Below the pieces are notes generated by a model, which saw nothing but the letters and a program-made list of their open reading frames with translations, made no database searches and was not told where the DNA came from. A stretch of 64,000 bases of DNA from Curvibacter sp. (GTDB lineage Bacteria > Pseudomonadota > Gammaproteobacteria > Burkholderiales > Burkholderiaceae_C): positions 1 through 64,000 of the forward strand of contig JADCGR010000054.1 in assembly GCA_020248905.1 (NCBI GenBank), written 5' to 3'. The position numbers and the translations under genes are program-made. Shown in pieces: positions 1 to 10,314 of this stretch (within the stretch, counting starts at the first letter, position 1; the number at the start of each line of letters is the position of its first letter).

Positions 1-152
1 CGGCGATGATCATGAGCCTGGTGCAGTCCGCGCGCTTGAACGGACACGAGCCATGGGCGTACTTGAAGGACGTCCTCGAGCGGCTGCTCGAGCATCCGAA
101 CCACCGCATCGATGAGCTGTTGCCGCACCGCTGGACGCTTGCGACGCCCTGA
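1..152 (+). CDS. IS66-family transposase, C-terminal fragment
   Basis: The open frame runs in from the left edge, so only the last 49 residues are visible. They match the C-terminal element of IS66 transposases: a stretch reading SARLNGHEPWAYL, then a short helix rich in Leu and Arg, and the family ending DELLPHRW just before the stop. Most of the gene, including the DDE catalytic core, lies outside the window, so intactness cannot be judged. The stop is 67 bases before the presumed right end of the element. In complete IS66 elements two small accessory genes precede the transposase gene. Confidence 0.85.
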   Translation, partial: AMIMSLVQSARLNGHEPWAYLKDVLERLLEHPNHRIDELLPHRWTLATP

Positions 153-219
153 TCACCTGATCTCAACTTGATCAGCACATTGGCACGCACAGGTCAATGT
201 GGCGTGCCTGGCCGCTTAC
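1..219 (+). mobile_element. IS66-type insertion sequence, right end
   Basis: The element enters from the left edge. Its right terminus is placed at 219 because, read outward-in on the minus strand, the sequence begins GTAAGCGGCCAGGCACGCC, and IS66-type terminal inverted repeats begin GTAAGCG. The transposase stop lies 67 bases inside, as expected. IS66 elements normally duplicate 8 bp of target, which would make 220-227 one copy. The partner copy and the left end are outside the window, so this cannot be checked here. Beyond 219 the sequence is the 3' end of a decayed lipoprotein gene. Confidence 0.75.
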
Positions 220-568
220 GCTCCAGTTGCTGTATCGGCCAGCCTCCATAAAGGGACAGCTTTTCCCTCCCACTACCAGCTCACTACCTTGCTTTCCGAA
301 TTCACCTTGAGAATCCTCACGGAGGACCAGTTTGAGACGCCGCCGCCAGAGACGCCGCAGGCATCGCGAGTTGAATGTTTCTGTACTAGAAGAGTAGCTT
401 CCCGTTTGCAACGACTCGCTATTCGCGCGGATAGCCCCACCGAAGAATCACGTCGTTGACCGATACACCGGTCCAAGAGGACATGATTCTGTCCATCGTT
501 CCAAAACCACTACTTACACATCCGGCCGAGAGCGTCGCGAGAGCTGCAGCAAGCACTAAACGAGACAC
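220..568 (-). pseudogene. Decayed small lipoprotein gene
   Basis: Read from a GTG at 568, the minus strand gives a lipoprotein signal (LVLAAALATLSAGC, lipobox Cys about residue 17), then SWTGVSVNDVILRWGYPRE and an in-frame TAG at 421-419. Homology-like sequence resumes in another frame with a Gly-rich stretch and VRILKVNSESKVVSW, followed by TAG at 275-273. It continues in a third frame as SCPFMEAGRYSNW, directly against the IS66 terminus. That order (lipobox, GYP, a C-x-R/V-x-L-x-V strand, CPF, YSNW) is known to me from small periplasmic lipoproteins of about 130 residues in Burkholderiales. At least one stop and two frameshifts make it non-functional. The function of the intact family is unknown to me. 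Confidence 0.6.
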
Positions 569-596
569 GTAGCATCACTGATCTGCGCCAACAACA

Positions 597-1190
597 CTAT
601 TCCTTTGCCACGAGCAATGTTTCAGGCGCATGATCGGCGGACTTTTTCAGACATTCCTTCGCCGGCCGGTCGAGTACCCCTAGAGCCGCCGATAGGATCT
701 CGAGCCAGTATCTCTCGTATTGAATGCCGGAATGCAAGACCAGACGCCTTAGCGCCGCTTCTCGGGTTCTCGGTACACTTGGGAAGTCGCGGCTCTCGAT
801 GCGACCGTAGAGCGCCAACTTCTCTTTGTGAAGGTCAATGCGACTGCGGATCTCCTTGACGAGCCCAGTTGGCCCGATCACGGCCTCCGCCCACAGGCGC
901 ACCATCAATTCGTCACGCATTGGCTTGGGATCTTGCTGTTCAGCAACCCAGCGCTGCAACTCCTTGCGCCCGGCGGGAAGCACCCGGTAGACGCGCTTGC
1001 GGCCGCGTCCGCTCTCGGGCGGCAACGACTCCACCCAACCAGCAACTTCGAGGCGGCCCAGTTCGCGGTAGATCTGCTGGTGGGTGGCGTGCCAGAAGTA
1101 GCCAATTGACCGGTCGAATCGGCTGGCCAAGTCGGAGCCGCAGGCGTCCTGTTCGATCAGGGCTGTGATGAGGGCATGGGGTAGAGACAT
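597..1190 (-). CDS. PadR-family transcriptional regulator
   Basis: This 197-residue protein has the PadR layout. An N-terminal winged helix (residues about 1-80) contains the wing segment GWVESLPPESGRGRKRVYRV, and a helical C-terminal dimerisation domain of the Vir_act_alpha_C type follows. PadR proteins are usually ligand-responsive repressors. I chose the ATG at 1190 (MSLPHALITALIEQ) because the PadR fold starts there; the frame could extend upstream to 1241 but would then overlap the probable operator. The gene is divergent from the dienoyl-CoA reductase gene, and the region between carries two near-identical palindromes, so it most likely represses that gene and itself. The effector is unknown, perhaps an aromatic acid or an acyl-CoA. 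Confidence 0.85.
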   Translation of the reverse strand: MSLPHALITALIEQDACGSDLASRFDRSIGYFWHATHQQIYRELGRLEVAGWVESLPPESGRGRKRVYRVLPAGRKELQRWVAEQQDPKPMRDELMVRLWAEAVIGPTGLVKEIRSRIDLHKEKLALYGRIESRDFPSVPRTREAALRRLVLHSGIQYERYWLEILSAALGVLDRPAKECLKKSADHAPETLLVAKE

Positions 1191-1236
1191 GACGATTGGT
1201 GAGGTGCAGCCTAATTGTATAAAAACATCACTTTTA

Positions 1237-3325
<2,089 letters not shown>

Positions 3326-3651
3326 CCGCCGACTCTCAGCACGCTTTCCCACCTTCGCGCATGAGTTGCGGTATGAAAGTCAAGGACAGCATAGTCACTT
3401 GCTCGGGCAACACTGGTCTGACCGTCGTCATAGCATTGCGGAGCAGAAGCGCCGAGACCCCGCTACTCAAGCCACACAACATGCCTCAGTATGGGATAGG
3501 GATACGGATTTGGCGACCTTGATTTCGCATCACAGTGCGGATCAACTTTTTTCTCTCGAATCAATAAATAGGAATTAGCAGTGATCTATCGTGCAATTGT
3601 GGGCGCAGGTGCGTCGTCCATGCTTGAGTGTTTCTCGTACTGGGTGACGTC
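3326..3651. other. Intergenic spacer between fadH-like gene and coupled operon
   Basis: I see no convincing gene in the first 250 bases. Short open frames there lack a ribosome site and resemble no family. The spacer becomes AT-rich at 3540-3575, where a promoter for the downstream operon would be expected, but no clear -35/-10 pair stands out. The last 75 bases hold a short possible leader frame, listed separately. Confidence 0.5.
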
Positions 3652-3655
3652 ATGA
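3581..3655 (+). CDS. Possible 24-residue leader peptide
   Basis: A GTG-initiated frame of 24 codons is preceded by AGGAA at 3570-3574 with six-base spacing. It ends in a TGA that overlaps the ATG of the flavoenzyme gene (ATGA at 3652-3655). The peptide (VIYRAIVGAGASSMLECFSY and four more residues) matches nothing I recognise. ATGA overlaps recur at every junction of this operon, so a translated leader that couples ribosomes into the first large gene is plausible. It could equally be the tail of a lost gene or chance. Confidence 0.3.
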   Translation: MIYRAIVGAGASSMLECFSYWVTS

Positions 3656-5169
3656 CGGAGCGTGACGTTGTTGTAATCGGTGCCGGAAATGGCGGATTGG
3701 CGGCGGCGGCAGCACTCCAGCGTAAGGGTCTCAGGACCCTACTGCTTGAGCGGCACAACATTCCGGGCGGCGCTGCCACTTCTTTCGTGCGAGGAGACTT
3801 TGAGTTTGAGGTGGCTCTTCACCAGCTTTCCGGAGTAGGTACCGAGCACAACCCGTTCATGTTGCGACAGTTCTTCGACGAGATCGGGCTATCTGAACGC
3901 GTGACTCTGGTGGAAGAGCATGAGCTCTACCGCTACATCGTTCCCGGTCATATCGACATTACGCTGCCCGCTGACATGCGCGGCATCGCCCGCGTTCTGT
4001 CGGAGCGCTTCCCAGCAGAACGGAAGGCCATCGAAGATTATCTTCGGACGTGCGCGCTATTAGCGATGGAGTTCTACGTCTCGCTTCCCCAGGTTCTGAG
4101 GACTAACGTCCCCGAGGATCTACTGAGGAAGTGTCCGACTTTCGCTAAGCACGGTATGCGCTCGTGCCGCGCAGTAGTGAATGATTTCTTTAAGGACGAA
4201 ACGCTCAAGGCGGTGCTGCTGGGGTACTGGGGATATCTTGGCGTGCCCGGCTCGAAATTGCCTTTTGCTGAGCTTGCAGGGATGTTCTACACTTACGCCG
4301 AACATAAACCGTGGCACGTTATCGGTGGATCCCAGGCTATCTCCAACGCATTGATCCAAGCGTTCCTGGAAGCCGGCGGTGAAGTCCAGTTCAATACTGC
4401 GGCGACGCGCATTCACACCACCAACGGAGTAGTGAACGGAGTCACCACCGCGAACGGCGAGCACATCTCGTGTCGAGTGGTCATCTCAAATGCGAGCTCG
4501 GTACATACTTACAACGAGCTGCTCGATCTCGAAGAAACGCCAGAACAGATCCGCCAAGAGTTCAGACAAAGCCGCCCCGGCGTCTCAGGCGTGATCCTCT
4601 ATATGGGTCTTGACTGCCCGCCGGAGAAACTTGGTATTACGACAGCCTCGACGTTTATCAACACCACACTCGACGATGATGCAGTACATGATCAGGGCTA
4701 TACGCTTGACCCGCCGAAGGGCGCCCTGCTGACCTCGTATACCTCGGCCCACCAGTCGTTTTCTCCGCCAGGCAAGACCAATGCATCGCTCATGTCGCTG
4801 CAATACTCAGCACCGTGGGAGGCTCTGGATACTGAGCAGTACGCTGCTGCCAAGTATCGATTCGCTCAGGAGCTTCTGGCGTTGGCTGAACGCGTCTTTC
4901 CAGGTTTGCGCGACCACATAGAGGAACTCGAGATTGCAACTCCCCTGACCGTGATGCGTTACTTGAATACGCCCGGCGGCGCCATCTACGGATTTCAGCA
5001 GACGGAGATTCAATCCATTCCGCTGGAGCGGAAGCCTCTAGCGGTAGACGGCCTGTATTTAGCTGGCGCGTGGGCGACGATCGGCGGCTTCCAATCCGCG
5101 TACCACAGCGGCCAGTTCACTGCTCGCGCTGTGGCTCGGCGCTTTGCAAAGGAAGGGGTTGCAGCATGA
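3652..5169 (+). CDS. CrtI/RetSat-like FAD-dependent oxidoreductase
   Basis: The 505-residue protein starts with a dinucleotide-binding motif, VVIGAGNGGLAAAAALQRKG, then a Glu-Arg that would contact the adenosine ribose and the PGG(A) stretch typical of phytoene desaturases, carotenoid isomerases and retinol saturases. The C-terminus carries the second FAD contact (GLYLAGAWATIGGFQSAYHS). The family acts on long isoprenoid or other polyunsaturated chains, either removing or adding hydrogen. No carotenoid genes are nearby. The neighbours (2Fe-2S reductase, acyl-CoA synthetase, dienoyl-CoA reductase) point to breakdown or saturation of an unsaturated lipid acid instead. The start at 3652 was chosen over an upstream GTG because of the ATGA coupling. 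GC is about 54%. Confidence 0.75.
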   Translation: MTERDVVVIGAGNGGLAAAAALQRKGLRTLLLERHNIPGGAATSFVRGDFEFEVALHQLSGVGTEHNPFMLRQFFDEIGLSERVTLVEEHELYRYIVPGHIDITLPADMRGIARVLSERFPAERKAIEDYLRTCALLAMEFYVSLPQVLRTNVPEDLLRKCPTFAKHGMRSCRAVVNDFFKDETLKAVLLGYWGYLGVPGSKLPFAELAGMFYTYAEHKPWHVIGGSQAISNALIQAFLEAGGEVQFNTAATRIHTTNGVVNGVTTANGEHISCRVVISNASSVHTYNELLDLEETPEQIRQEFRQSRPGVSGVILYMGLDCPPEKLGITTASTFINTTLDDDAVHDQGYTLDPPKGALLTSYTSAHQSFSPPGKTNASLMSLQYSAPWEALDTEQYAAAKYRFAQELLALAERVFPGLRDHIEELEIATPLTVMRYLNTPGGAIYGFQQTEIQSIPLERKPLAVDGLYLAGAWATIGGFQSAYHSGQFTARAVARRFAKEGVAA

Positions 5170-6362
5170 CCGTCAACAATTTCTTTGAGCACGTTGCAGG
5201 GTACGACGAATTCCTCCAGCGTCGTGGGAACAACCTGGCGAATGGCTCAGATTTCACCGATCAGCGCGGTTGGGTGCAGACGCAAATCAACGCTCTGCAT
5301 CCGCACCGGATTTACATGGTGGTGTCCGAAATCATTGACGAAACTCAGACCGCGAAAACAATTCGTCTGCGCTCGAAGGATGGTCGTGCGCTCCCAGTCT
5401 TCCATGCTGGTCAATATGTCAATGTGTTCGTAACAGTCGATGGAGTCAATACCGCACGGCCATTCGCAATCTCCTCGGCGCCGACAGTGCGATCACACTA
5501 TGACTTGACTGTACGGGCTGTCCCGAACGGATTCGTGAGCCCTTATTTGCTGTCAGGCCTTCAAGTCGGGCAGGAGCTCACGACCACCGGACCAATGGGA
5601 ACGTTTCACTACAATCCGGTCTTTCACGGGGAGGACCTCGTCTTCCTCGCCGGCGGTTCGGGAATCGCGCCGGCGATGAGTATGATCCTCGCCTTCGCCG
5701 CAGCACCGGTGCGCCCTCGCATGCGGCTTATTTATGGCTCGCGATCGGAGACCGACATCATCTTTCGCGAGCGCCTGAAGGCATTGGCCGCGGAGCATGA
5801 CTTTCTCACCGTGACCGAAGTCATCTCTGAACCATCTCCAGGGTTCGTCGGACGCTCCGGATTTCTTGACAAGCGCCTGATACAAGAAATTGTCGGTGAC
5901 GTTACCAACATCGTGTTCTTCGTTTGCGGGCCGACGCCGATGAACGACATGTGCCTATCCTCACTTAGGGCCCTCGGTGTGCGGCCCGGCCGTATTCGTG
6001 TGGAGGCCAATGGCCCACCGCGCTGTCCGGCGCATCAGACCGGATGGCCGCAAGAGATAACCCCTGATCATCGTGTCACCGTCCGCGTGCTCGGCAGGGG
6101 TAAATTCACCTCGGTGAGCGGTGAACCGATATTGACTGCCCTTGAGCGCAACGGATATGCGGCAGAGAATGCCTGCCGCTCGGGGGATTGCAGCCTTTGC
6201 CGCGCGCGATTGGTTTCCGGTCGTGTGTTCCATCCCCCACAGACCAAGCTGCGCGCGTCGGACAAGAAGTTCGGATGGATCCACAGTTGCGTTGCGTACC
6301 CGCTGGAGGATGTTGAAGTAGATCTTTGTGGTGCCAATCAATCGAAAGGAGAAATAGCATGA
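5166..6362 (+). CDS. Ferredoxin--NAD(P)H reductase with C-terminal 2Fe-2S domain
   Basis: The 398-residue protein has an N-terminal extension of about 45 residues, an FAD-binding barrel with RPFAISSAP near 100, an NAD(P) domain with LAGGSGIAPAMS and the C-terminal VFFVCGPTPMN, then a plant-type ferredoxin domain with cysteines in CRSGDCSLC and a fourth in HSCVAYP. This is the layout of KshB/PaaE/VanB-type reductases that pass electrons from NAD(P)H to an oxygenase. No oxygenase lies in this operon. The start overlaps the flavoenzyme stop (ATGA), so the two are probably made in step, and the flavoenzyme could be the electron acceptor. That partnership is inference. Confidence 0.8.
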   Translation: MTVNNFFEHVAGYDEFLQRRGNNLANGSDFTDQRGWVQTQINALHPHRIYMVVSEIIDETQTAKTIRLRSKDGRALPVFHAGQYVNVFVTVDGVNTARPFAISSAPTVRSHYDLTVRAVPNGFVSPYLLSGLQVGQELTTTGPMGTFHYNPVFHGEDLVFLAGGSGIAPAMSMILAFAAAPVRPRMRLIYGSRSETDIIFRERLKALAAEHDFLTVTEVISEPSPGFVGRSGFLDKRLIQEIVGDVTNIVFFVCGPTPMNDMCLSSLRALGVRPGRIRVEANGPPRCPAHQTGWPQEITPDHRVTVRVLGRGKFTSVSGEPILTALERNGYAAENACRSGDCSLCRARLVSGRVFHPPQTKLRASDKKFGWIHSCVAYPLEDVEVDLCGANQSKGEIA

Positions 6363-8179
6363 TGACGCATTGCGCTATGGTCGACATCATCGAGAAATGG
6401 TCCCAGACCAAGCCGAACGAACCGGCACTTTTCGACATGCGGCCTGGAGGGAGCTGGGCTACTCAAGACTGGAAGACTTTTTGGCACCGGGTCAGGGCCG
6501 TTGGGCGTGGGCTGATTGCTATCGGGGTGGAACCGGGCGATCGCGTTGCGATGATCGCCAAGAACCGGTCCGAGTGGCTGATCTGCCAGCACGGCATCGC
6601 TGCAGCCGGCGCCATCCTCTGCCCTATTTACGCGACGAATCTGTCCCATCAGGTCGCGCACATCATTGAATCCTGCGGGGCCGACATACTGATTCTCGAC
6701 GAGCGCGAACAGCTAGAAAAACTTCGCGCCGCCCAGGCGAATGGGCAGGCAAAGCTGCGTACCATTGTCACCATGGACTCTCTCCGAGGAGGCGACGACG
6801 TGATGACTCTCGCTGATCTCGAAGCAAGCGGTCATGAAGACCTCGATCGCGTGCTTGACCAACGCTTGCGACAGGTGAACGTTGATAGCCCAACGATGCT
6901 TATCTTCACGTCTGGCACCACTGGTCTGCCCAAGGGGGCTGAAATCACGAATCGAGGTGTCCGCGCCCTGATGTCGAATGTTATGGCGATTTTTGGCGAG
7001 GCGATGGGTGAAGGCGAACAACGTGTTGTCAGCTATCTTCCGCTTTGTCATGCCGCCGAGCAACTGTTCACCAACTACATCGGCCTGACCATCGGCGCGC
7101 AGATCTATTTCTGCCGCGAGATGGCAGAGTTAAAGGCCCATCTGGCCACTGCGCGCCCGACATACATCCTTGGCGTTCCGCGAGTCTGGGAAAAATTCGA
7201 GTCTGCGATGCGCGCCCAGTTCGCGAAGGCCACCGGGCTCAAGTCACGCATGATTTCTTGGGCGCGTGGCGTGGAGCTAGAGTGTATGCGGCGGGAGATC
7301 GAAATTGGCGAGCCGCATTGGCCTACCCGCCGTAAGATCGCGCGCAAACTGGTGATCGACAAGATTCTCCTTTCGCTCGGTCTCGATGACCTACGCCTGG
7401 CTTGCAGCGGCGCGGCACCCATTTCTGAGGAGTCGATCTGGTTCTTCGCATCGATAGGACTACTGATCCACGAGGGTTTCGGGATGACGGAGACCTCAGG
7501 ACTGGCCATCACTCAGCCGTTACGTCGCATTCGAGTGGGCACCGTTGGCAAGCCGATTCCTGGCGTCGAAGCGAAGGTATCGGAAACGGGCGAACTATTG
7601 CTTCGCGGCCTCAACATGGTACGCGGCTACTTCCTTATGCCAGAGCATAGCCGCGATTTGTGGTCAGACGAATGGATGCGCACCGGTGACATGGCCTCGA
7701 TTGACTCCGACGGTTTCGTAACCATAACGGGTCGGATCAAGGAATTGATCATTACTGCTGGCGGCAAAAATGTAGGCCCGGTAGAGATCGAGAACCATTT
7801 ACTTCAAATAATTGGTATCGGGCAGGCGATCGCCGTGGGTGACCGACGGCCCTATCTCGTCGCAGTCATGACGCTGGACTCTGAGTCCTTGCCACAGCTT
7901 TTAAGGCAGGCAGGCGCGGCGACTACCCTCACCGCAGCGGAGGCTTCGGCCGACCCTAAAGTAAGAGCATTGGTGTGGGCCGAGCTAGAAGAGAAGTGCA
8001 ACAAGAAGCTTGCGCGCTATCAGCAAATCAAGAACTTCGCTTTGCTCCCTGAGCCATTCAGCGAAGCAGGCGGGGAACTGACACCAACTCAAAAACTTAA
8101 GCGCAGTGCGGTACATGAAAGGCACAAGGCCATCATCGACGCACTTTATCAAAGTGTAGACCCGCGAGTCACCGCATGA
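6359..8179 (+). CDS. Long-chain acyl-CoA synthetase (AMP-forming)
   Basis: The 606-residue enzyme belongs to the ANL superfamily. It carries the phosphate loop IFTSGTTGLPKGAEIT near 182, the adenine-binding GFGMTETSG near 374, the RTGD hinge aspartate near 440, and GRIKELIITAGGKN containing the conserved Lys. It activates a carboxylic acid to its CoA thioester through an acyl-adenylate. Closest in style are FadD15-type long-chain or steroid-acid ligases; the substrate cannot be read from sequence. AGGAG at 6347-6351 and the overlap with the preceding stop (ATGA at 6359-6362) set the start, although a second ATG three bases later is possible. The gene is part of the coupled operon. Confidence 0.85.
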   Translation: MMTHCAMVDIIEKWSQTKPNEPALFDMRPGGSWATQDWKTFWHRVRAVGRGLIAIGVEPGDRVAMIAKNRSEWLICQHGIAAAGAILCPIYATNLSHQVAHIIESCGADILILDEREQLEKLRAAQANGQAKLRTIVTMDSLRGGDDVMTLADLEASGHEDLDRVLDQRLRQVNVDSPTMLIFTSGTTGLPKGAEITNRGVRALMSNVMAIFGEAMGEGEQRVVSYLPLCHAAEQLFTNYIGLTIGAQIYFCREMAELKAHLATARPTYILGVPRVWEKFESAMRAQFAKATGLKSRMISWARGVELECMRREIEIGEPHWPTRRKIARKLVIDKILLSLGLDDLRLACSGAAPISEESIWFFASIGLLIHEGFGMTETSGLAITQPLRRIRVGTVGKPIPGVEAKVSETGELLLRGLNMVRGYFLMPEHSRDLWSDEWMRTGDMASIDSDGFVTITGRIKELIITAGGKNVGPVEIENHLLQIIGIGQAIAVGDRRPYLVAVMTLDSESLPQLLRQAGAATTLTAAEASADPKVRALVWAELEEKCNKKLARYQQIKNFALLPEPFSEAGGELTPTQKLKRSAVHERHKAIIDALYQSVDPRVTA

Positions 8180-8985
8180 GCCTACGCAACGCTACCGAAT
8201 GCTTTCTCGAAGAGTGCGATGTGCTGGCGGCACTGCTGGCGGATTTGCCGGAGGATGGATTCAACGCAACGACCCAGTTCAAGGATTGGAGCATCATCGA
8301 CATACTTGCCCACTTGCATCACCTCAATGCCGCTTGCGAAGCGAGCCTGGACGGCCAGGTCGCATTCGATGCATTTATTGCACCGATGATCCGGAACATG
8401 GCGACGGGCGGCATGCGGGCGGCGCACCGTATCTGGATCGGTGATTGCTCAGGGTCGGCCTTGCTATCCGCATGGCTAACTGGTGCTAATCGCCTCGCTC
8501 GCAAGGCGGTAGCAGCAGACCCTGAAGTACGGTTTCCATGGTTTGGGCCACCGATGAAGTCACTTTCCGCCATATCGGCCCGCCAGATGGAGACTTGGGC
8601 GCACGGGCAGGAGCTCTTTGATCTTCTCGGGGTGGAGCGTATCGAGACAGATCGCATCCGTAACATTTCCCATTTGGGCGTCATCACCATTCCGTTCGCG
8701 TTTCGCATCCGTCGTCTTGAAATCCCCGATCCGCCGATTTGCGTTTCGCTAGTGGCGCCTTCCGGCGCAGTGTGGACGTGGAACGACGGAATTGCTGCAA
8801 CTGACCGCATTTCCGGCAGCGCGGTTGACTTCTGTCGCACCGCAACTCAGACCCGCAACGTGGCGGACACTCAGCTCTTTCTCACCGGAGAGTTCGCTCG
8901 AACCTGGGGCCGTATCGCGCAATGTTTTGCTGGCGGTCCCGAGGACCCACCTCCGCCGGGAAGCCGCTTTCGTTCGGTAGGTTGA
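8176..8985 (+). CDS. TIGR03084-like DinB/maleylpyruvate isomerase-fold protein
   Basis: The 269-residue protein looks like the TIGR03084 family. Its N-terminal four-helix domain resembles mycothiol-dependent maleylpyruvate isomerases and DinB proteins (FKDWSIIDILAHLHHLNAA), and it has a second conserved METWAHGQELFD segment. The His residues in HLHHLN, and the Trp-Ala-His of the second motif, could bind a metal. The biochemical function of this family is not established. The start overlaps the acyl-CoA synthetase stop by ATGA, which makes this the last gene of the four-gene coupled operon. Its presence suggests a thiol- or CoA-linked isomerisation or transfer step, which is inference. Confidence 0.65.
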   Translation: MSLRNATECFLEECDVLAALLADLPEDGFNATTQFKDWSIIDILAHLHHLNAACEASLDGQVAFDAFIAPMIRNMATGGMRAAHRIWIGDCSGSALLSAWLTGANRLARKAVAADPEVRFPWFGPPMKSLSAISARQMETWAHGQELFDLLGVERIETDRIRNISHLGVITIPFAFRIRRLEIPDPPICVSLVAPSGAVWTWNDGIAATDRISGSAVDFCRTATQTRNVADTQLFLTGEFARTWGRIAQCFAGGPEDPPPPGSRFRSVG

Positions 8986-9031
8986 GACCTTGATGCCGCC
9001 ACTATTCCAACTGCACGAGAGGAGTACAGCG

Positions 9032-9067
9032 ATGCGAGCTAATGAGTGCAAGTTCGCCCCCCGCTGA
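9032..9067 (+). pseudogene. Possible truncated 5' end of a fifth operon gene
   Basis: A strong ribosome site (AGAGGAG at 9018-9024) is followed by ATG at 9032 and only eleven codons (MRANECKFAPR) before TGA. Immediately after it the sequence changes to the backbone 3' end of a convergent gene. A well-formed start with so short a frame, at the end of a foreign-looking operon, suggests a gene cut off at the recombination junction. It could also be a chance start. Confidence 0.3.
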
Positions 9068-9100
9068 TCGTCAGACGCCGAGCCGAAGTTCTCACGGGCC

Positions 9101-9876
<776 letters not shown>

Positions 9877-9880
<4 letters not shown>

Positions 9881-10314
9881 GTGATGGACTCCATTACGGG
9901 CAGGGCGTCCAGCCGCGTCGCTACGGGCACGCCCTGAAGATTCAAACGCTTTTTCAGTTTGAGGACGGCGTGGTCCTTGCTCAGCAGCGCAGCGCGGTGG
10001 GCAACGGCGAGGTCGATGAATTTCTGGTCGTCCGGGTCGCGGCAGACCATGGGGGCCCTCGGCGCAACGTCGAGCACCTGCGCCTGTCGGTCAAAGGCGG
10101 CCAGCACATCGGCAGCGGTGAGGTGGTCATGGTCCAGCCGGGTCACGAGGTGTGGATAGAGCAGCACCCGCGCCAGCTCCTCGCGCATCACGGGCGTGGC
10201 GATCCAGCGCAGCGCGCCGTCGTCCAGGGCCTGCTGCAGCGCGGGCGTGGCCGGATCGTCAAAAAGCAGCAGGTCGAGCACGACATTGGTGTCGAGCACG
10301 ATGGGGGTGCTCAT
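9877..10314 (-). CDS. PIN-domain ribonuclease-like protein
   Basis: This 145-residue protein is a PIN fold of the TIGR00305/PIN_3 type. It has an N-terminal acidic VLDTNVVLDLL, an internal Glu in MREELARVLL, and a C-terminal acidic pair in RDPDDQKFIDLA, all expected metal ligands of a Mg-dependent RNase. I chose the ATG at 10314 because the fold starts there and the ATGA overlap couples it to the upstream rlmL-like gene. No antitoxin gene adjoins it, which argues against a simple toxin-antitoxin pair. Setting it between an rRNA methyltransferase and a SEC-C protein suggests RNA metabolism instead. Confidence 0.75.
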
